Assembly (NCBI RefSeq): GCF_000143415.4
Contig: NW_003314308.1
Span: 1,399,350-1,463,349 of the forward strand
DNA: 64,000 nucleotides
Direction of reading: 5' to 3'
Source of the DNA: Selaginella moellendorffii
Taxonomy: Eukaryota > Streptophyta > Lycopodiopsida > Selaginellales > Selaginellaceae
Shown here: one piece after another, positions 54,927 through 64,000 of the stretch
Numbering within the stretch: the first letter of the stretch is position 1
Layout of the letters: the number at the start of each line of letters is the position of its first letter
The notes under the pieces: generated by a model
The model's database searches: none
What the model saw: the letters and a program-made list of their open reading frames with translations, nothing else
Told to the model about the DNA's origin: nothing
Translations under genes and position numbers: made by a program

Positions 54927-57900
54927 ATGAACAAACCGAGGAAAGCAGCCAGCAAACAACAAGAAGACACCGAAAGACTTCAACGATACCTCCAGCGAGA
55001 GTTGAAGAGACTAGAGAAAGAGAGAAAAGAAAAAGCCACCCAGTGGTCCCACTTTGTACAAGTTTCTGAAAGAGAAAGGTACATTACTGATGAATTGTTT
55101 CCCAAAATTGCAGCCGGCGAAGATGCCGGAAGGGTTTTAGAAGGCTACCAGAATTTTAGGACACCACCTGCTTCTCCGACTGCAGCACCGGAGAACCCGC
55201 CAGAAACCCAGCCAGAAGTTCAGCACACTCCCCAGCACAGCTTCCACAATCCACTCTTCCAAGGACAGACCGACCCAAGAACTTATTTCTCCTGGACTGT
55301 ACCGACAGCTTCACCAGCAGTCCTCGGCACATTGTTTTCGACACCAGTATCAGCTTCTACCTCGACCACACCGTTCGCCTCCGCACCGGACTTCTATAAT
55401 TTCCAGCAACAACCAGACTCCCCGAAGCTCAACTCAGTCGAATACGGCCTCCGACCTATATACATTGTCGACCCAGACGATCGACCAGCACATCACCAGC
55501 AATACGAGTTCGGCCAATCCTCCGAATACACACTCAACCAACTTTTTGACCAGGCGTTCAGCAGACCCCACCAACAACCAGAACCAGACATCAATCTTCA
55601 GCAACCAGACTTACAGGTAATACTCCGACAATCCTCTCCGGAGACCTTGCTGCAGCCTGCCGAAGAACCTCTGCTACCATCAACATCAACACTGCCACCA
55701 CAAAACACTCCAACAACTGCTCCGTCAAACGTCCCGCCAAACGCTCCACCGAACACTCTGCCACACAGTCTACCAGACATTCCCCCAGACATCATCACCA
55801 TGACAATGGTACTCCCCAACACGGTCATCGGCAAGCTTGTCACCTACCCACAATTCAAAGGGAAGAAGACCGAAGATCCAGAAAAGCACGTCATTCGCTT
55901 CAAGGAGGCTGCCCGAGTCAACGGCCAGCAAGACAACCTCGCATTCCTCTTTGGCTGCACCCTCAAAGGACGCGCCGGAGAATGGCTCCAGACGACCGAC
56001 TCGAAACTCACCTTCGACGAGCTTACCAAAGCCTTCACCGACCACTTTAAGTCAGCACTCAGCCAATCAGAGAAGCTTCAGAAGATACAGAACATCAAGA
56101 TGCGTACTGGTGAAACTCTCGAAGAATACACCGAACGCTTCACCAAACACGCCAACCGCTGCAAGAGCTCTTCTACTGACATACTTTTATACCAATGGTA
56201 CATGCAGGGACTAGCTTCACACTTGAAGAAAGCTGCCACCAAAATCGACACCAGCGATTACAAGACTCTTTCCAAAGACTTGAAAGAAGTTCAAATCCGC
56301 CGACAAACTGCCCGAGTTGATGAACCGGAAGACTTCGACTCCGAGGAAGATGAGGACGACCTCCTCGACAGCCTCACCGGCAAGTCAAAGGACAAAGTCG
56401 GCATCCGAAAGATCCAGAAGCTCCTCACCAAATTCACTGCATCCAGCGACAAATCCGATGTCCGAACCGGCGTCTGGTGCACAAAATGCAAGAATGAAGG
56501 ACACTCAGCCACCGACTGCAAACTCCAGCTCGTTAAGTGTCAAATCTGCGGGAAAGACAACCATGACGCCAAGACATGCAGATTCCGTAGCCAACCTGAA
56601 GTCCGACAAATCTCCAATTTCCCCCGGAGACCTCCCCGACAGCCTGAGTATTCGACCCAATATCCGGCCGCACCTCCAAACAACTGGAGACCGCCCCGGA
56701 ACAACTACCTGCCGCGACAATGGAACGCACCACCGAGATTCAACAACAACTACAACAACCGACCCTACTACAATGACCGATACCAACAACCCGACAACCG
56801 GCCATACCAACAATACCGACAAAACCAGATGGACTACAACAACAGCCAAGCCTATCCACGCTACCAGAATCAAGGGTATCAAGGCTACAACCGATATCAA
56901 GGCTATCAAGACCAGAGATATCAAGGCAACTACAACAGCCGCCCATGGCAACCCCGAATCCCAGACCAGCCCGGCCCTCCAAGACTCGGACCACCGCCGC
57001 CTAGACAGCCAGACCAACAGCAACAGCAACCACCGGCAACCAGACTCATCGAAGCCGACGAACTCCCATTTCCCGAAGAAGACCCAGAACCACAAGTTCT
57101 GGCAGTCCAGACTCGAGCACAACTTCGAGCACAGCACCAACAACAACCGGATAAAGACTCAAACACCGAAGATGACACGAGCTCAGAGCGCTCGAAACAA
57201 ACCCCGGAGTGGAAGAAACGCCGACAGCTAGCTGCCAAAGTACAAAAGCACCTTACTCAACAGCCACCCGAACTAGTCATCCTCGACTCCGAAGACGAAG
57301 AACAGCCCGAGTCAAGCACACAGCAACCGAGAAACCAGCCGACAGCTTCACCGGCACAACTTTTGGCCAACTCGATTGGAGATACAACTGTCGCTGAATC
57401 CATCCTCACCCAGAACATCCAGATCACTGTTGGCCAACTTCTGAAGATCGCTCCATATCTCGTCAACCAACTGGTAAGTCTGACTAATCCTCTGGACACA
57501 CCTCCAATGGACGCCCCAGCACTGAATACCAGTAAGGACACTGTTGACGCCTTTCAAGCTGAGATACAACCCGGAGACTGCGACAATGAAGTTCCAACCA
57601 TCGACCTCCGAATCGGCCGACACCAAGTCCGAGGAGCCATGCTTGATGGCGGCTATGGCGTCAACATCATCGAAGAGAGTCTTGTCCGACAAATCAACCT
57701 CGGTCCAGTTGAGCCAGCACCGTTTAACGTCCGAATGGCCGACCACCGATCAGTCCGACCCCGAGGAATTATCCGGAATGTCATCACCAATATCAGAGGC
57801 ATCAGAGTTCCAGTCAACTATGTCATCCTCAAGCTTCCGAAGAACTCCGACGGCTATGCAGTCCTCCTCGGACGCCCGTGGCTCAAACACGCTCGAGCAA

Positions 57901-60900
57901 TGCACAACTGGTCGACCAACCAGATCTTTCTCCAAGGCCCGCAAGGTCCAGTAACAGTCTCGACAAACTCGTCGAAACACCTTCCGACGAACATACGACC
58001 GGTCGACCTCGAAGACTATGACCTCGAAACCGGCCTCGACGACTATGAAGAACAGCAAATACTCCAAGCCTACCCCGACCTCGAACCCCTCGCCGAAATC
58101 GACATCTTTAGAGTAGCAGCCGACTTCAGCCGAGAGCGACCCCAGCTTACCGAAGCATTGAAGAACCCGACAACCAGAGACACCACCATCGCCACTCAGC
58201 CAGCATTCATTGTCGACTCCGACCAGAAAGTCGCCTATGTCCCGACAATACCGACCAACCAACCTCTCGAGAAGATCAACCTTGCCACCGACCAGAATCA
58301 GCATCACATCATCCTCGCCAAAGACATCTCTGAGAGTTTCCGGAACAAAGGCCTGAGACTCCTCCAGAAGAAAAAGCACTTGTTTGCTTGGAGCTACAAA
58401 GACCTGAAAGGAGTCTCACCGGACTTATGTCTCCACACCATCACCCTCCTCCCGGATGCCCGGCCGAAGCGACAGGCACCTTACCGGATGAACCCAAACC
58501 TCATGGAGCAAGTCAAGAAGGAGCTCGACAAACTCCTCGAAGTCGAATACATCTACCCGATCCAGAATCCGATCTGGTTGTCTCCTCTGGTCGTTGTGCC
58601 GAAGAAAAACGGCAAGCTCCGAATCTGCGTCAACTACAAGCAGCTCAACGACGTCACCAACAAAGATATCTTCCCGATACCCTTCACCGACGAAGTTCTT
58701 GACGCAGTCGCCGGACACGAAATGTACTCCTTCCTCGACGGATTTTCCGGCTACAATCAGATCACCATCGCCCAAGAAGACCAGCACAAGACAGCATTCA
58801 TCAGCCCATGGGGAGCATACGCCTACCGAAGAATGCCTTTCGGCCTCTGCAATGCACCCTTTACTTTCCAACGACTCGTCACCAACACCTTCCGAGACTA
58901 CCTCACCGACTTCATGCGAGTCTTCATGGACGACTTCAGTGTCTTCAGCTCCGAAGACTGCCATCTCGAATGCCTCGAGAAATGCCTCGAGAAGTGCGAA
59001 GAAAACAACATCGCCCTCAACCCCGAGAAATGTGCCTTCTTCGTCAAGTCCGGAGTACTTCTCGGCCACATTGTCTGCAAAGATGGCATACTCATCGACA
59101 AAGACAAAGTCGAAGTCATACTTCAGCTCGACCCACCAAAGAACCAGAAGGACCTTCGAAGATTTCTCGGCAAGATCGGATACCACCGAAGATTCATCCA
59201 CAAGTACGCTGACATCGCCAAACCTCTCACCGATGGCCTCCGGCTCGACGCCCAGTGGATCTGGTCGGACACTCAGCAGACAGCATTTGACAACCTCAAG
59301 CTCAAGCTCACTACCGCACCAATACTCGCCAAACCAGATTGGACCAAAGAGTTCCATATCCATGTCGACACCTCTGACATCGGCACCGGCACAGTGCTTA
59401 GCCAAGCCCAGAGAGACAACCGAGACCAGCCGATTTACTACGCAAGCAGACTACTCACCTCGACAGAACGCAACTACACCACCACCGAGAAAGAAGCCCT
59501 CGGCATGGTATACGCCCTCCAGAAGTTTCGGCACTACATTCTTTCGAGCAAAGTCATCATCTTCGTTGACCACAAGGCCCTCCTTTACCTCATCAACAAG
59601 CCCATACTCTCCGGCCGAATTTCCAGATGGTTCCTTCTACTCCAAGAGTACAACTTTGAAATCGTCCACAAGCCCGGCCGACAGCATGAACAGGCCGACT
59701 TCCTCAGCCGCATCACCACAGGAGAATCGCCCGATCGACTCGCCGACGATTTGCCCGACTCCAACCTTTTCCGAATTTCAGTACCAGCAACATGGCTCGA
59801 CGACATCTTCGCCTACCTCAGCTCAGCAAAAGTCCCAGCTCAACATACAACACCAGACCAGAGAAAAACTTTTGTCTCGAAAACCCGCCGGTACTCCATC
59901 ATCGGCGGCAGCCTTTACAAACTCGGCATCGACAACATACTTAGACGATGCATCAAAGTTCCAGAGACCCTCCGGATTATAAACGAAGCACATTCTGGAC
60001 CGTCCGGCGGCCACTTCGCCTCCGACACAACCGTCCGGAAGATTCTCCAGTCAGGACTCTGGTGGCCGACAATGTGGCGAGACACCGAAGACTTCTGCCG
60101 GAAATGTGACACCTGCCAGAGGAATCGACTTCCGCCGAAAACTCAGAGTCAACCGCTCAACCCAACCTTCCCGGTCGCGCCTTTCCAGAGATGGGGGCTC
60201 GACTTCGTCGGACCCCAAATCACCACAGCCCGGAAGAACCAGTACATCATTGTCGCCACCGACTATGCCACCAAATGGGCCGAAGCAGCTCCCCTCAAGC
60301 AAGCAACCGCCAAGGCAACAGCCAAGTTCATCTACGAGAACATCATCACCCGCTTTGGAACACCACTCGAACTCGTCACCGACCGCGGCAGCCACTTCAT
60401 CAACGAAACCATCACACACCTTACCGAAGAGTTCCAGATCCGACACAAAACATCAACGCCCTACTACCCGCAAGGCAATGGCCAAGCCGAAGCCACCAAC
60501 AAGACGCTCAAGACAATTCTCAAGAAAGTCATCAGCGATTCTGGCAAAGATTGGGACGAGAAACTCGGAGACGTTCTCTGGGCCTACCGGACAGCATACA
60601 AGATCACCACCGACATGACACCGTTCAAGCTCGCCTTTGGAATAGAAGCCATAACACCAATCGAGTTCATCATTCCTAGCATGCGTGTCGCGGTGAAGTA
60701 CGACCTGGATCCCCGGCACATCTTCCGGCAACGACTGCTCGAACTCGAGAAACTCGACGAGCTCCGACTCAACGCCTTGTGGACCCTCCACACCATCCAG
60801 AAGCAAAGAAAAGCCCGGCACGACCGAAGACTCGCTCGAAACAAGACTCCGAAGTACTCTCCCGGCGATCATGTACTCTGGTATCGAGGACCAATCACTC

Positions 60901-63653
60901 AGCTCGGCAACAAGCTCAAAACCAAGTGGCAAGGACCTTTCATCATCACCGAACTCTACCCCAACTCGACAGCGAACGTCGCCACCCTCGCTGGAGACTT
61001 CACCGAAACTGTCAACCTCAACAAGCTCCGACCATACTACGTAGACCTCTGCAACATCCAGACCACATTTCAGCAACACTTCCGACCGCAACTCATCACC
61101 GGAACCGAGAGATTCCCCGAACACTCTCCCGGCCACTCGAACCGAACACTCGACACCAGCCGTCCGTATCGAGAAGCAACACCAGATGATACCACAATGA
61201 GCATCATCGACAATCAGCAAGCCTTGTGGCATCAACAATGGCCAACACGCTACTCAGAAACCATCACCACCAACTTCTCCTGGACAACCCTTCAGTTGCC
61301 ACTCAATTTGGCACAAAACGCTGAGTCCCAAGCTACCGTCCGATCAACTCCACGAGATCAGATCTGCACCGTCCAACAGCGCTCAATCTCAGCCGCCAGA
61401 TCATCATCTCCACAACAGATCACAGCCCTCAGATCTTGCCACGCAATCGCCACCGTTCAAACTAAACCCCACCAAGTTTCACAGGACACAAACCTAAGTC
61501 GCCAACAGCAGCTCGCCAGCACCCTTTCCAGCGCGCCACCAGCTCCAACAACGATGCCCAAGCGCAAGATGAGAGCCATTCCCCCAAGACGCCTCAGGTA
61601 TGTCCGCCACAGCTTGCCCAAGCTTCCGACCGAGGCAGTCACGGCATGGCTGGTCGAGCAGGGGTTCGGCCAGCTCCTCGAGATCTTCAAAACCCCATTT
61701 GATCACCACCTCGCCCGCAAGCTTGCCAAGAAGTATGACGAGAGCCGCAACACGATCTCGGATGACGTCAACACCATCGCCATCACGCCGGCCCTGCTCA
61801 GCAAAGTTTTCAAGATCCCTCGAAAAGGACTCGACAAGTTCCCCAAAGAGGTTCCCAAGGTCATCCTCAAGCCAGGTGCATCCCCAACCACAGAAGGGCC
61901 CAAGTGGGAGGATGTTCTTTCTGAACACCAGGAGAAGCTGCGTGCCCTGCTCCTCCTCTACGACCTCCGCCCCACTGACAAATCTATCAGCAAGCTTACC
62001 ACCCAAGCCTATCACGCCATGGACCGAGGAGAGCGAGTCAATGTCGCCAGCCACTTGAACACTATGCTGGCAAAGCAACTGAAGAAAATCAATGAGAAAC
62101 CTACGAGAGGCCAAACCATCTCCACCGTGATCTTCCCGATGCTCATCGCTTTGCACGCCGCCCACCCCAACAAGCAGCCCTGGTCTACCAGCTCCTCAAC
62201 TGAACACAGCCACACTGACGACGACGACTCAGCATCGACCGAGACCCTGCCCTCACCACCGCACAAGAAGAAAGCCCAACCCTCCTCATCGAAGCATCAT
62301 ACGCCACCCAGCCCCACCCCCAGCAAGACCAGCAGCGAAGAAACCTCATCCGACGAAGAATCTCCACCACCTCGCCGCCACAAGCTTCGTCAACCTCCTC
62401 AACGTAAGAACTGCCACCGCAGCACGGAGTACGTCGTCCTCACCAGCAGGGACACCACAAACACCACACAACCCCGCCAGCACCAGCACCAATCAATTCC
62501 AAGCCAACCCCGAGCTCGTTCACCTTCTCCAACACCAATCTTCAACAACTCACAAGCTTTCACTGACGACCAGCACCACGACAACAATGATTCCCATCAC
62601 CCAGACAATATCACCGCCAGCAACAGCAAGATTTCCAGCGGGCACGTCAACTCCGGCAACGTTAAACCTCTCCATCCATCAGCAGCACATCCGACTCTCA
62701 ACACCACACAAGATGCCCCGTTGAACTTCAACAAAAATCCGAGCTCTTCATCAAATATTACAGCGCCTCATCTCGACCATCCATCTTCAACGACCATAAT
62801 TAAATTTGCGCCATGTCAAATCTTAACAAACTTGACAAATCAGCGCAGTCCATCTGCATCCGCTCAGCCTCAGCCACCTCAGCAGCAATCAACGCCCCAA
62901 ATCACGCCGGCCGACCCCATCAAGAACCCAGCTCCCGACTCAGTTTCAGCGCCCTACGGCTCGCCTTTCGCGCCTTCTCCACCAGTCCAAGCATCTCAGC
63001 CGCACCAGCAATCCACCATGCCTCCACTCCAATCCCAGGTACGCAAAGACAGAGCCTCCTTCGACCACGAAATCCGCCAAGAACACGAAGACAAGATGCA
63101 AGATCCCGGATACCTCCATCGCAAGCTCTTCGAGGCTCTGGAGCGCCGCGCCAGTCATGACATCAGCCAGGCCATCCGAGGCCGCGTCCCCCAGGCTCAG
63201 GACATCGCCCAGCACCTCTCCCGCGATGGTGCCTTCATCAACACCAGGAACGCAGTCCGCGCTGAGTTCTACGAGCCGCTCGTCGCGGAGATTGGCAACC
63301 TCCACAACACCATTCACCACCTCCAGGGCGACATCCAGAGCATCAAGACAACGGCCGCCAGCTCTTCTCGCGCCAACAACAACCCCACTGGCCAACAGAA
63401 CTACTGGCGAGACAAGTACCACCACGGAGTCACCGTCATCCAGGAGCACCAGCAGCGCATTGACCATCTTGAAGCGCTCCTTGCCGAGTATGAGGATGAT
63501 GATGGCTCAGACCCGCCCGACAGTGAGCCCAACGATAACCTAACCCTCCCCCAGCAGCGCCGCCGACTGCGACGCCTGCAGCGAGCTCCGGAAGCGAACC
63601 AACTCCACCACCAAGCAATGGACACTGATCATGGCCCCGAGGACGGAGCCTAG
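54927..63653 (+). CDS. Ty3/gypsy gag-pol polyprotein with long C-terminal extension
   Basis: One frame of 2,908 residues. Coiled coil at about 10-50; Pro/Gln-rich linker 80-290; gag domain from about 300 (VIGKLVTYPQFKGKKTEDPE). Two CCHC zinc knuckles at 518 (CTKCKNEGHSATDC) and 538 (CQICGKDNHDAKTC). Protease with LDGGYG, Asp 907. RT about 1180-1370 with VFMDD at 1332-1336. RNase H from about 1481 (VDTSDIGTG). Integrase: HHCC zinc finger from 1689 and D1759, D1819, E1855 (spacing D-59-D-35-E). A GPY/F-type block ends LNKLRPYY near 2040. About 870 residues follow with no stop, including PRRLRYVRHSLPKLPTEAVT at about 2220, a domain resembling those found in Athila-type plant elements, then low-complexity Ser/Pro and a C-terminal coiled coil. 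All key catalytic residues look intact. Confidence 0.93.
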   Translation: MNKPRKAASKQQEDTERLQRYLQRELKRLEKERKEKATQWSHFVQVSERERYITDELFPKIAAGEDAGRVLEGYQNFRTPPASPTAAPENPPETQPEVQHTPQHSFHNPLFQGQTDPRTYFSWTVPTASPAVLGTLFSTPVSASTSTTPFASAPDFYNFQQQPDSPKLNSVEYGLRPIYIVDPDDRPAHHQQYEFGQSSEYTLNQLFDQAFSRPHQQPEPDINLQQPDLQVILRQSSPETLLQPAEEPLLPSTSTLPPQNTPTTAPSNVPPNAPPNTLPHSLPDIPPDIITMTMVLPNTVIGKLVTYPQFKGKKTEDPEKHVIRFKEAARVNGQQDNLAFLFGCTLKGRAGEWLQTTDSKLTFDELTKAFTDHFKSALSQSEKLQKIQNIKMRTGETLEEYTERFTKHANRCKSSSTDILLYQWYMQGLASHLKKAATKIDTSDYKTLSKDLKEVQIRRQTARVDEPEDFDSEEDEDDLLDSLTGKSKDKVGIRKIQKLLTKFTASSDKSDVRTGVWCTKCKNEGHSATDCKLQLVKCQICGKDNHDAKTCRFRSQPEVRQISNFPRRPPRQPEYSTQYPAAPPNNWRPPRNNYLPRQWNAPPRFNNNYNNRPYYNDRYQQPDNRPYQQYRQNQMDYNNSQAYPRYQNQGYQGYNRYQGYQDQRYQGNYNSRPWQPRIPDQPGPPRLGPPPPRQPDQQQQQPPATRLIEADELPFPEEDPEPQVLAVQTRAQLRAQHQQQPDKDSNTEDDTSSERSKQTPEWKKRRQLAAKVQKHLTQQPPELVILDSEDEEQPESSTQQPRNQPTASPAQLLANSIGDTTVAESILTQNIQITVGQLLKIAPYLVNQLVSLTNPLDTPPMDAPALNTSKDTVDAFQAEIQPGDCDNEVPTIDLRIGRHQVRGAMLDGGYGVNIIEESLVRQINLGPVEPAPFNVRMADHRSVRPRGIIRNVITNIRGIRVPVNYVILKLPKNSDGYAVLLGRPWLKHARAMHNWSTNQIFLQGPQGPVTVSTNSSKHLPTNIRPVDLEDYDLETGLDDYEEQQILQAYPDLEPLAEIDIFRVAADFSRERPQLTEALKNPTTRDTTIATQPAFIVDSDQKVAYVPTIPTNQPLEKINLATDQNQHHIILAKDISESFRNKGLRLLQKKKHLFAWSYKDLKGVSPDLCLHTITLLPDARPKRQAPYRMNPNLMEQVKKELDKLLEVEYIYPIQNPIWLSPLVVVPKKNGKLRICVNYKQLNDVTNKDIFPIPFTDEVLDAVAGHEMYSFLDGFSGYNQITIAQEDQHKTAFISPWGAYAYRRMPFGLCNAPFTFQRLVTNTFRDYLTDFMRVFMDDFSVFSSEDCHLECLEKCLEKCEENNIALNPEKCAFFVKSGVLLGHIVCKDGILIDKDKVEVILQLDPPKNQKDLRRFLGKIGYHRRFIHKYADIAKPLTDGLRLDAQWIWSDTQQTAFDNLKLKLTTAPILAKPDWTKEFHIHVDTSDIGTGTVLSQAQRDNRDQPIYYASRLLTSTERNYTTTEKEALGMVYALQKFRHYILSSKVIIFVDHKALLYLINKPILSGRISRWFLLLQEYNFEIVHKPGRQHEQADFLSRITTGESPDRLADDLPDSNLFRISVPATWLDDIFAYLSSAKVPAQHTTPDQRKTFVSKTRRYSIIGGSLYKLGIDNILRRCIKVPETLRIINEAHSGPSGGHFASDTTVRKILQSGLWWPTMWRDTEDFCRKCDTCQRNRLPPKTQSQPLNPTFPVAPFQRWGLDFVGPQITTARKNQYIIVATDYATKWAEAAPLKQATAKATAKFIYENIITRFGTPLELVTDRGSHFINETITHLTEEFQIRHKTSTPYYPQGNGQAEATNKTLKTILKKVISDSGKDWDEKLGDVLWAYRTAYKITTDMTPFKLAFGIEAITPIEFIIPSMRVAVKYDLDPRHIFRQRLLELEKLDELRLNALWTLHTIQKQRKARHDRRLARNKTPKYSPGDHVLWYRGPITQLGNKLKTKWQGPFIITELYPNSTANVATLAGDFTETVNLNKLRPYYVDLCNIQTTFQQHFRPQLITGTERFPEHSPGHSNRTLDTSRPYREATPDDTTMSIIDNQQALWHQQWPTRYSETITTNFSWTTLQLPLNLAQNAESQATVRSTPRDQICTVQQRSISAARSSSPQQITALRSCHAIATVQTKPHQVSQDTNLSRQQQLASTLSSAPPAPTTMPKRKMRAIPPRRLRYVRHSLPKLPTEAVTAWLVEQGFGQLLEIFKTPFDHHLARKLAKKYDESRNTISDDVNTIAITPALLSKVFKIPRKGLDKFPKEVPKVILKPGASPTTEGPKWEDVLSEHQEKLRALLLLYDLRPTDKSISKLTTQAYHAMDRGERVNVASHLNTMLAKQLKKINEKPTRGQTISTVIFPMLIALHAAHPNKQPWSTSSSTEHSHTDDDDSASTETLPSPPHKKKAQPSSSKHHTPPSPTPSKTSSEETSSDEESPPPRRHKLRQPPQRKNCHRSTEYVVLTSRDTTNTTQPRQHQHQSIPSQPRARSPSPTPIFNNSQAFTDDQHHDNNDSHHPDNITASNSKISSGHVNSGNVKPLHPSAAHPTLNTTQDAPLNFNKNPSSSSNITAPHLDHPSSTTIIKFAPCQILTNLTNQRSPSASAQPQPPQQQSTPQITPADPIKNPAPDSVSAPYGSPFAPSPPVQASQPHQQSTMPPLQSQVRKDRASFDHEIRQEHEDKMQDPGYLHRKLFEALERRASHDISQAIRGRVPQAQDIAQHLSRDGAFINTRNAVRAEFYEPLVAEIGNLHNTIHHLQGDIQSIKTTAASSSRANNNPTGQQNYWRDKYHHGVTVIQEHQQRIDHLEALLAEYEDDDGSDPPDSEPNDNLTLPQQRRRLRRLQRAPEANQLHHQAMDTDHGPEDGA

Positions 63654-63656
63654 ATC

Positions 63657-63669
63657 AAGCAGGGGGCAG
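63657..63669 (+). other. Polypurine tract
   Basis: AAGCAGGGGGCAG lies directly before the 3' LTR start (TGGAAACC), the right place for plus-strand priming. It begins 3 nt after the gag-pol stop. Confidence 0.75.
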
Positions 63670-64000
63670 TGGAAACCTCCCCTAACACATGCACGCCCAG
63701 GAGCAGCTACACTCACGACTGAAAGCCAGGTTCAAACGGCTACTAGTTTATTTTCTCTATTCTAGGCATATACTGGCGGTTAGAACCGCCAACAGGAGAG
63801 TGGTTTTGAGAGACCCCAGCGCAGCTAGGGTTCCCCATCTCCTTTCCCATTCCATTGTACTTCAAGACTCCTGAATCGCATCCCCTATTTGCATTATCTT
63901 TGACTTGAGTCTCTCTCCCCGCCGATCCACCACTTCTTTCACCCCTCCTCAGCTGGCGACCTCTGGAGATCAGGCGCCAGTTCTTAGATCGAGTTCTAGC
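63670..64000 (+). repeat. 3' LTR, truncated by the window end
   Basis: The first 331 bases match the 5' LTR at 330 positions. The remaining about 42 bases, the target duplication and the rest of the interrupted gene are outside the window. Confidence 0.92.

Larger units (their letters stand above)
53138..64000 (+). mobile_element. Ty3/gypsy LTR retrotransposon, 3' LTR cut by window
   Basis: A complete 5' LTR, a primer-binding site, an extra ORF, gag-pol, a purine tract and the first 331 bp of the 3' LTR are present. Domain order protease, RT, RNase H, integrase marks a Ty3/gypsy element. No chromodomain follows the integrase, so it is not a chromovirus; the FMDD RT motif recalls the Athila group. 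The estimated full length is about 10.9 kb. The bases before the 5' LTR are GCTGC; the matching target duplication would be past the window. Confidence 0.95.

Noticed and set aside
58425-59405. Long open frame on the minus strand within the RT/RNase H part of the element
   Set aside because: It is a mirror of the strongly coding plus strand, with acidic low-complexity composition and no domain. It is a codon-bias shadow.

Overview
The window is plant nuclear DNA, most likely from a lycophyte such as Selaginella moellendorffii. That identification is an inference. It rests on very short GT-AG introns (about 45-80 nt), very tight gene spacing, two large organellar-type PPR genes, a TTC29-like flagellar TPR gene (expected only in plants with swimming sperm), and plant-only families: ZF-HD, ERD15, ARID-HMG, DUF707, KDO cytidylyltransferase and long-chain alcohol oxidase.

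Layout. 1-5.8 kb: a Golgi alpha-mannosidase II gene (minus, cut by the window start) diverges from a casein kinase 1-like gene. 6.0-6.9 kb: a decayed NAL1-type protease-like pseudogene. 7-14.6 kb: TAF4, an ARID-HMG protein and a long-chain alcohol oxidase, all plus strand. 15.3-23 kb: an organellar neugrin/Bot1p-like protein converges on a many-exon TRAPPC8/TRS85 gene, followed by an LRR protein. 23.2-29.2 kb: TTC29-like TPR protein, SAGA ADA1, ERD15/CID (minus) and a polygalacturonase. 29.3-38 kb: two PPR genes flank a short kinesin-4; the second PPR starts 15 nt after the kinesin stop. 39-43.6 kb: a ZF-HD homeobox gene with a 3.4 kb gene-free flank rich in simple repeats. 43.6-52.1 kb: DUF707, KDSB, a second LRR protein, a GPI-anchored protein, a trihelix factor and a small membrane protein.

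52.2-64 kb: a Crinkler-like P-loop gene is interrupted right after its Walker A motif by a young Ty3/gypsy LTR retrotransposon. The two LTRs differ at 1 of 331 comparable positions. The element carries an extra ORF upstream of gag, split by one in-frame TGA, and a single 2,908-residue gag-pol frame. That frame runs about 870 residues past the integrase without a stop. The 3' LTR and the rest of the interrupted gene lie beyond the window.

The host genes are mostly unrelated housekeeping functions: Golgi glycan processing and trafficking, transcription (TAF4, ADA1, ARID-HMG, ZF-HD, trihelix), cell wall (KDSB, polygalacturonase, LRR proteins), organelle RNA (PPRs), and cytoskeleton or flagella (kinesin, TTC29). 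They do not form a cluster. A telo-box (AACCCTAA) lies 50 nt or less upstream of five of their start codons.
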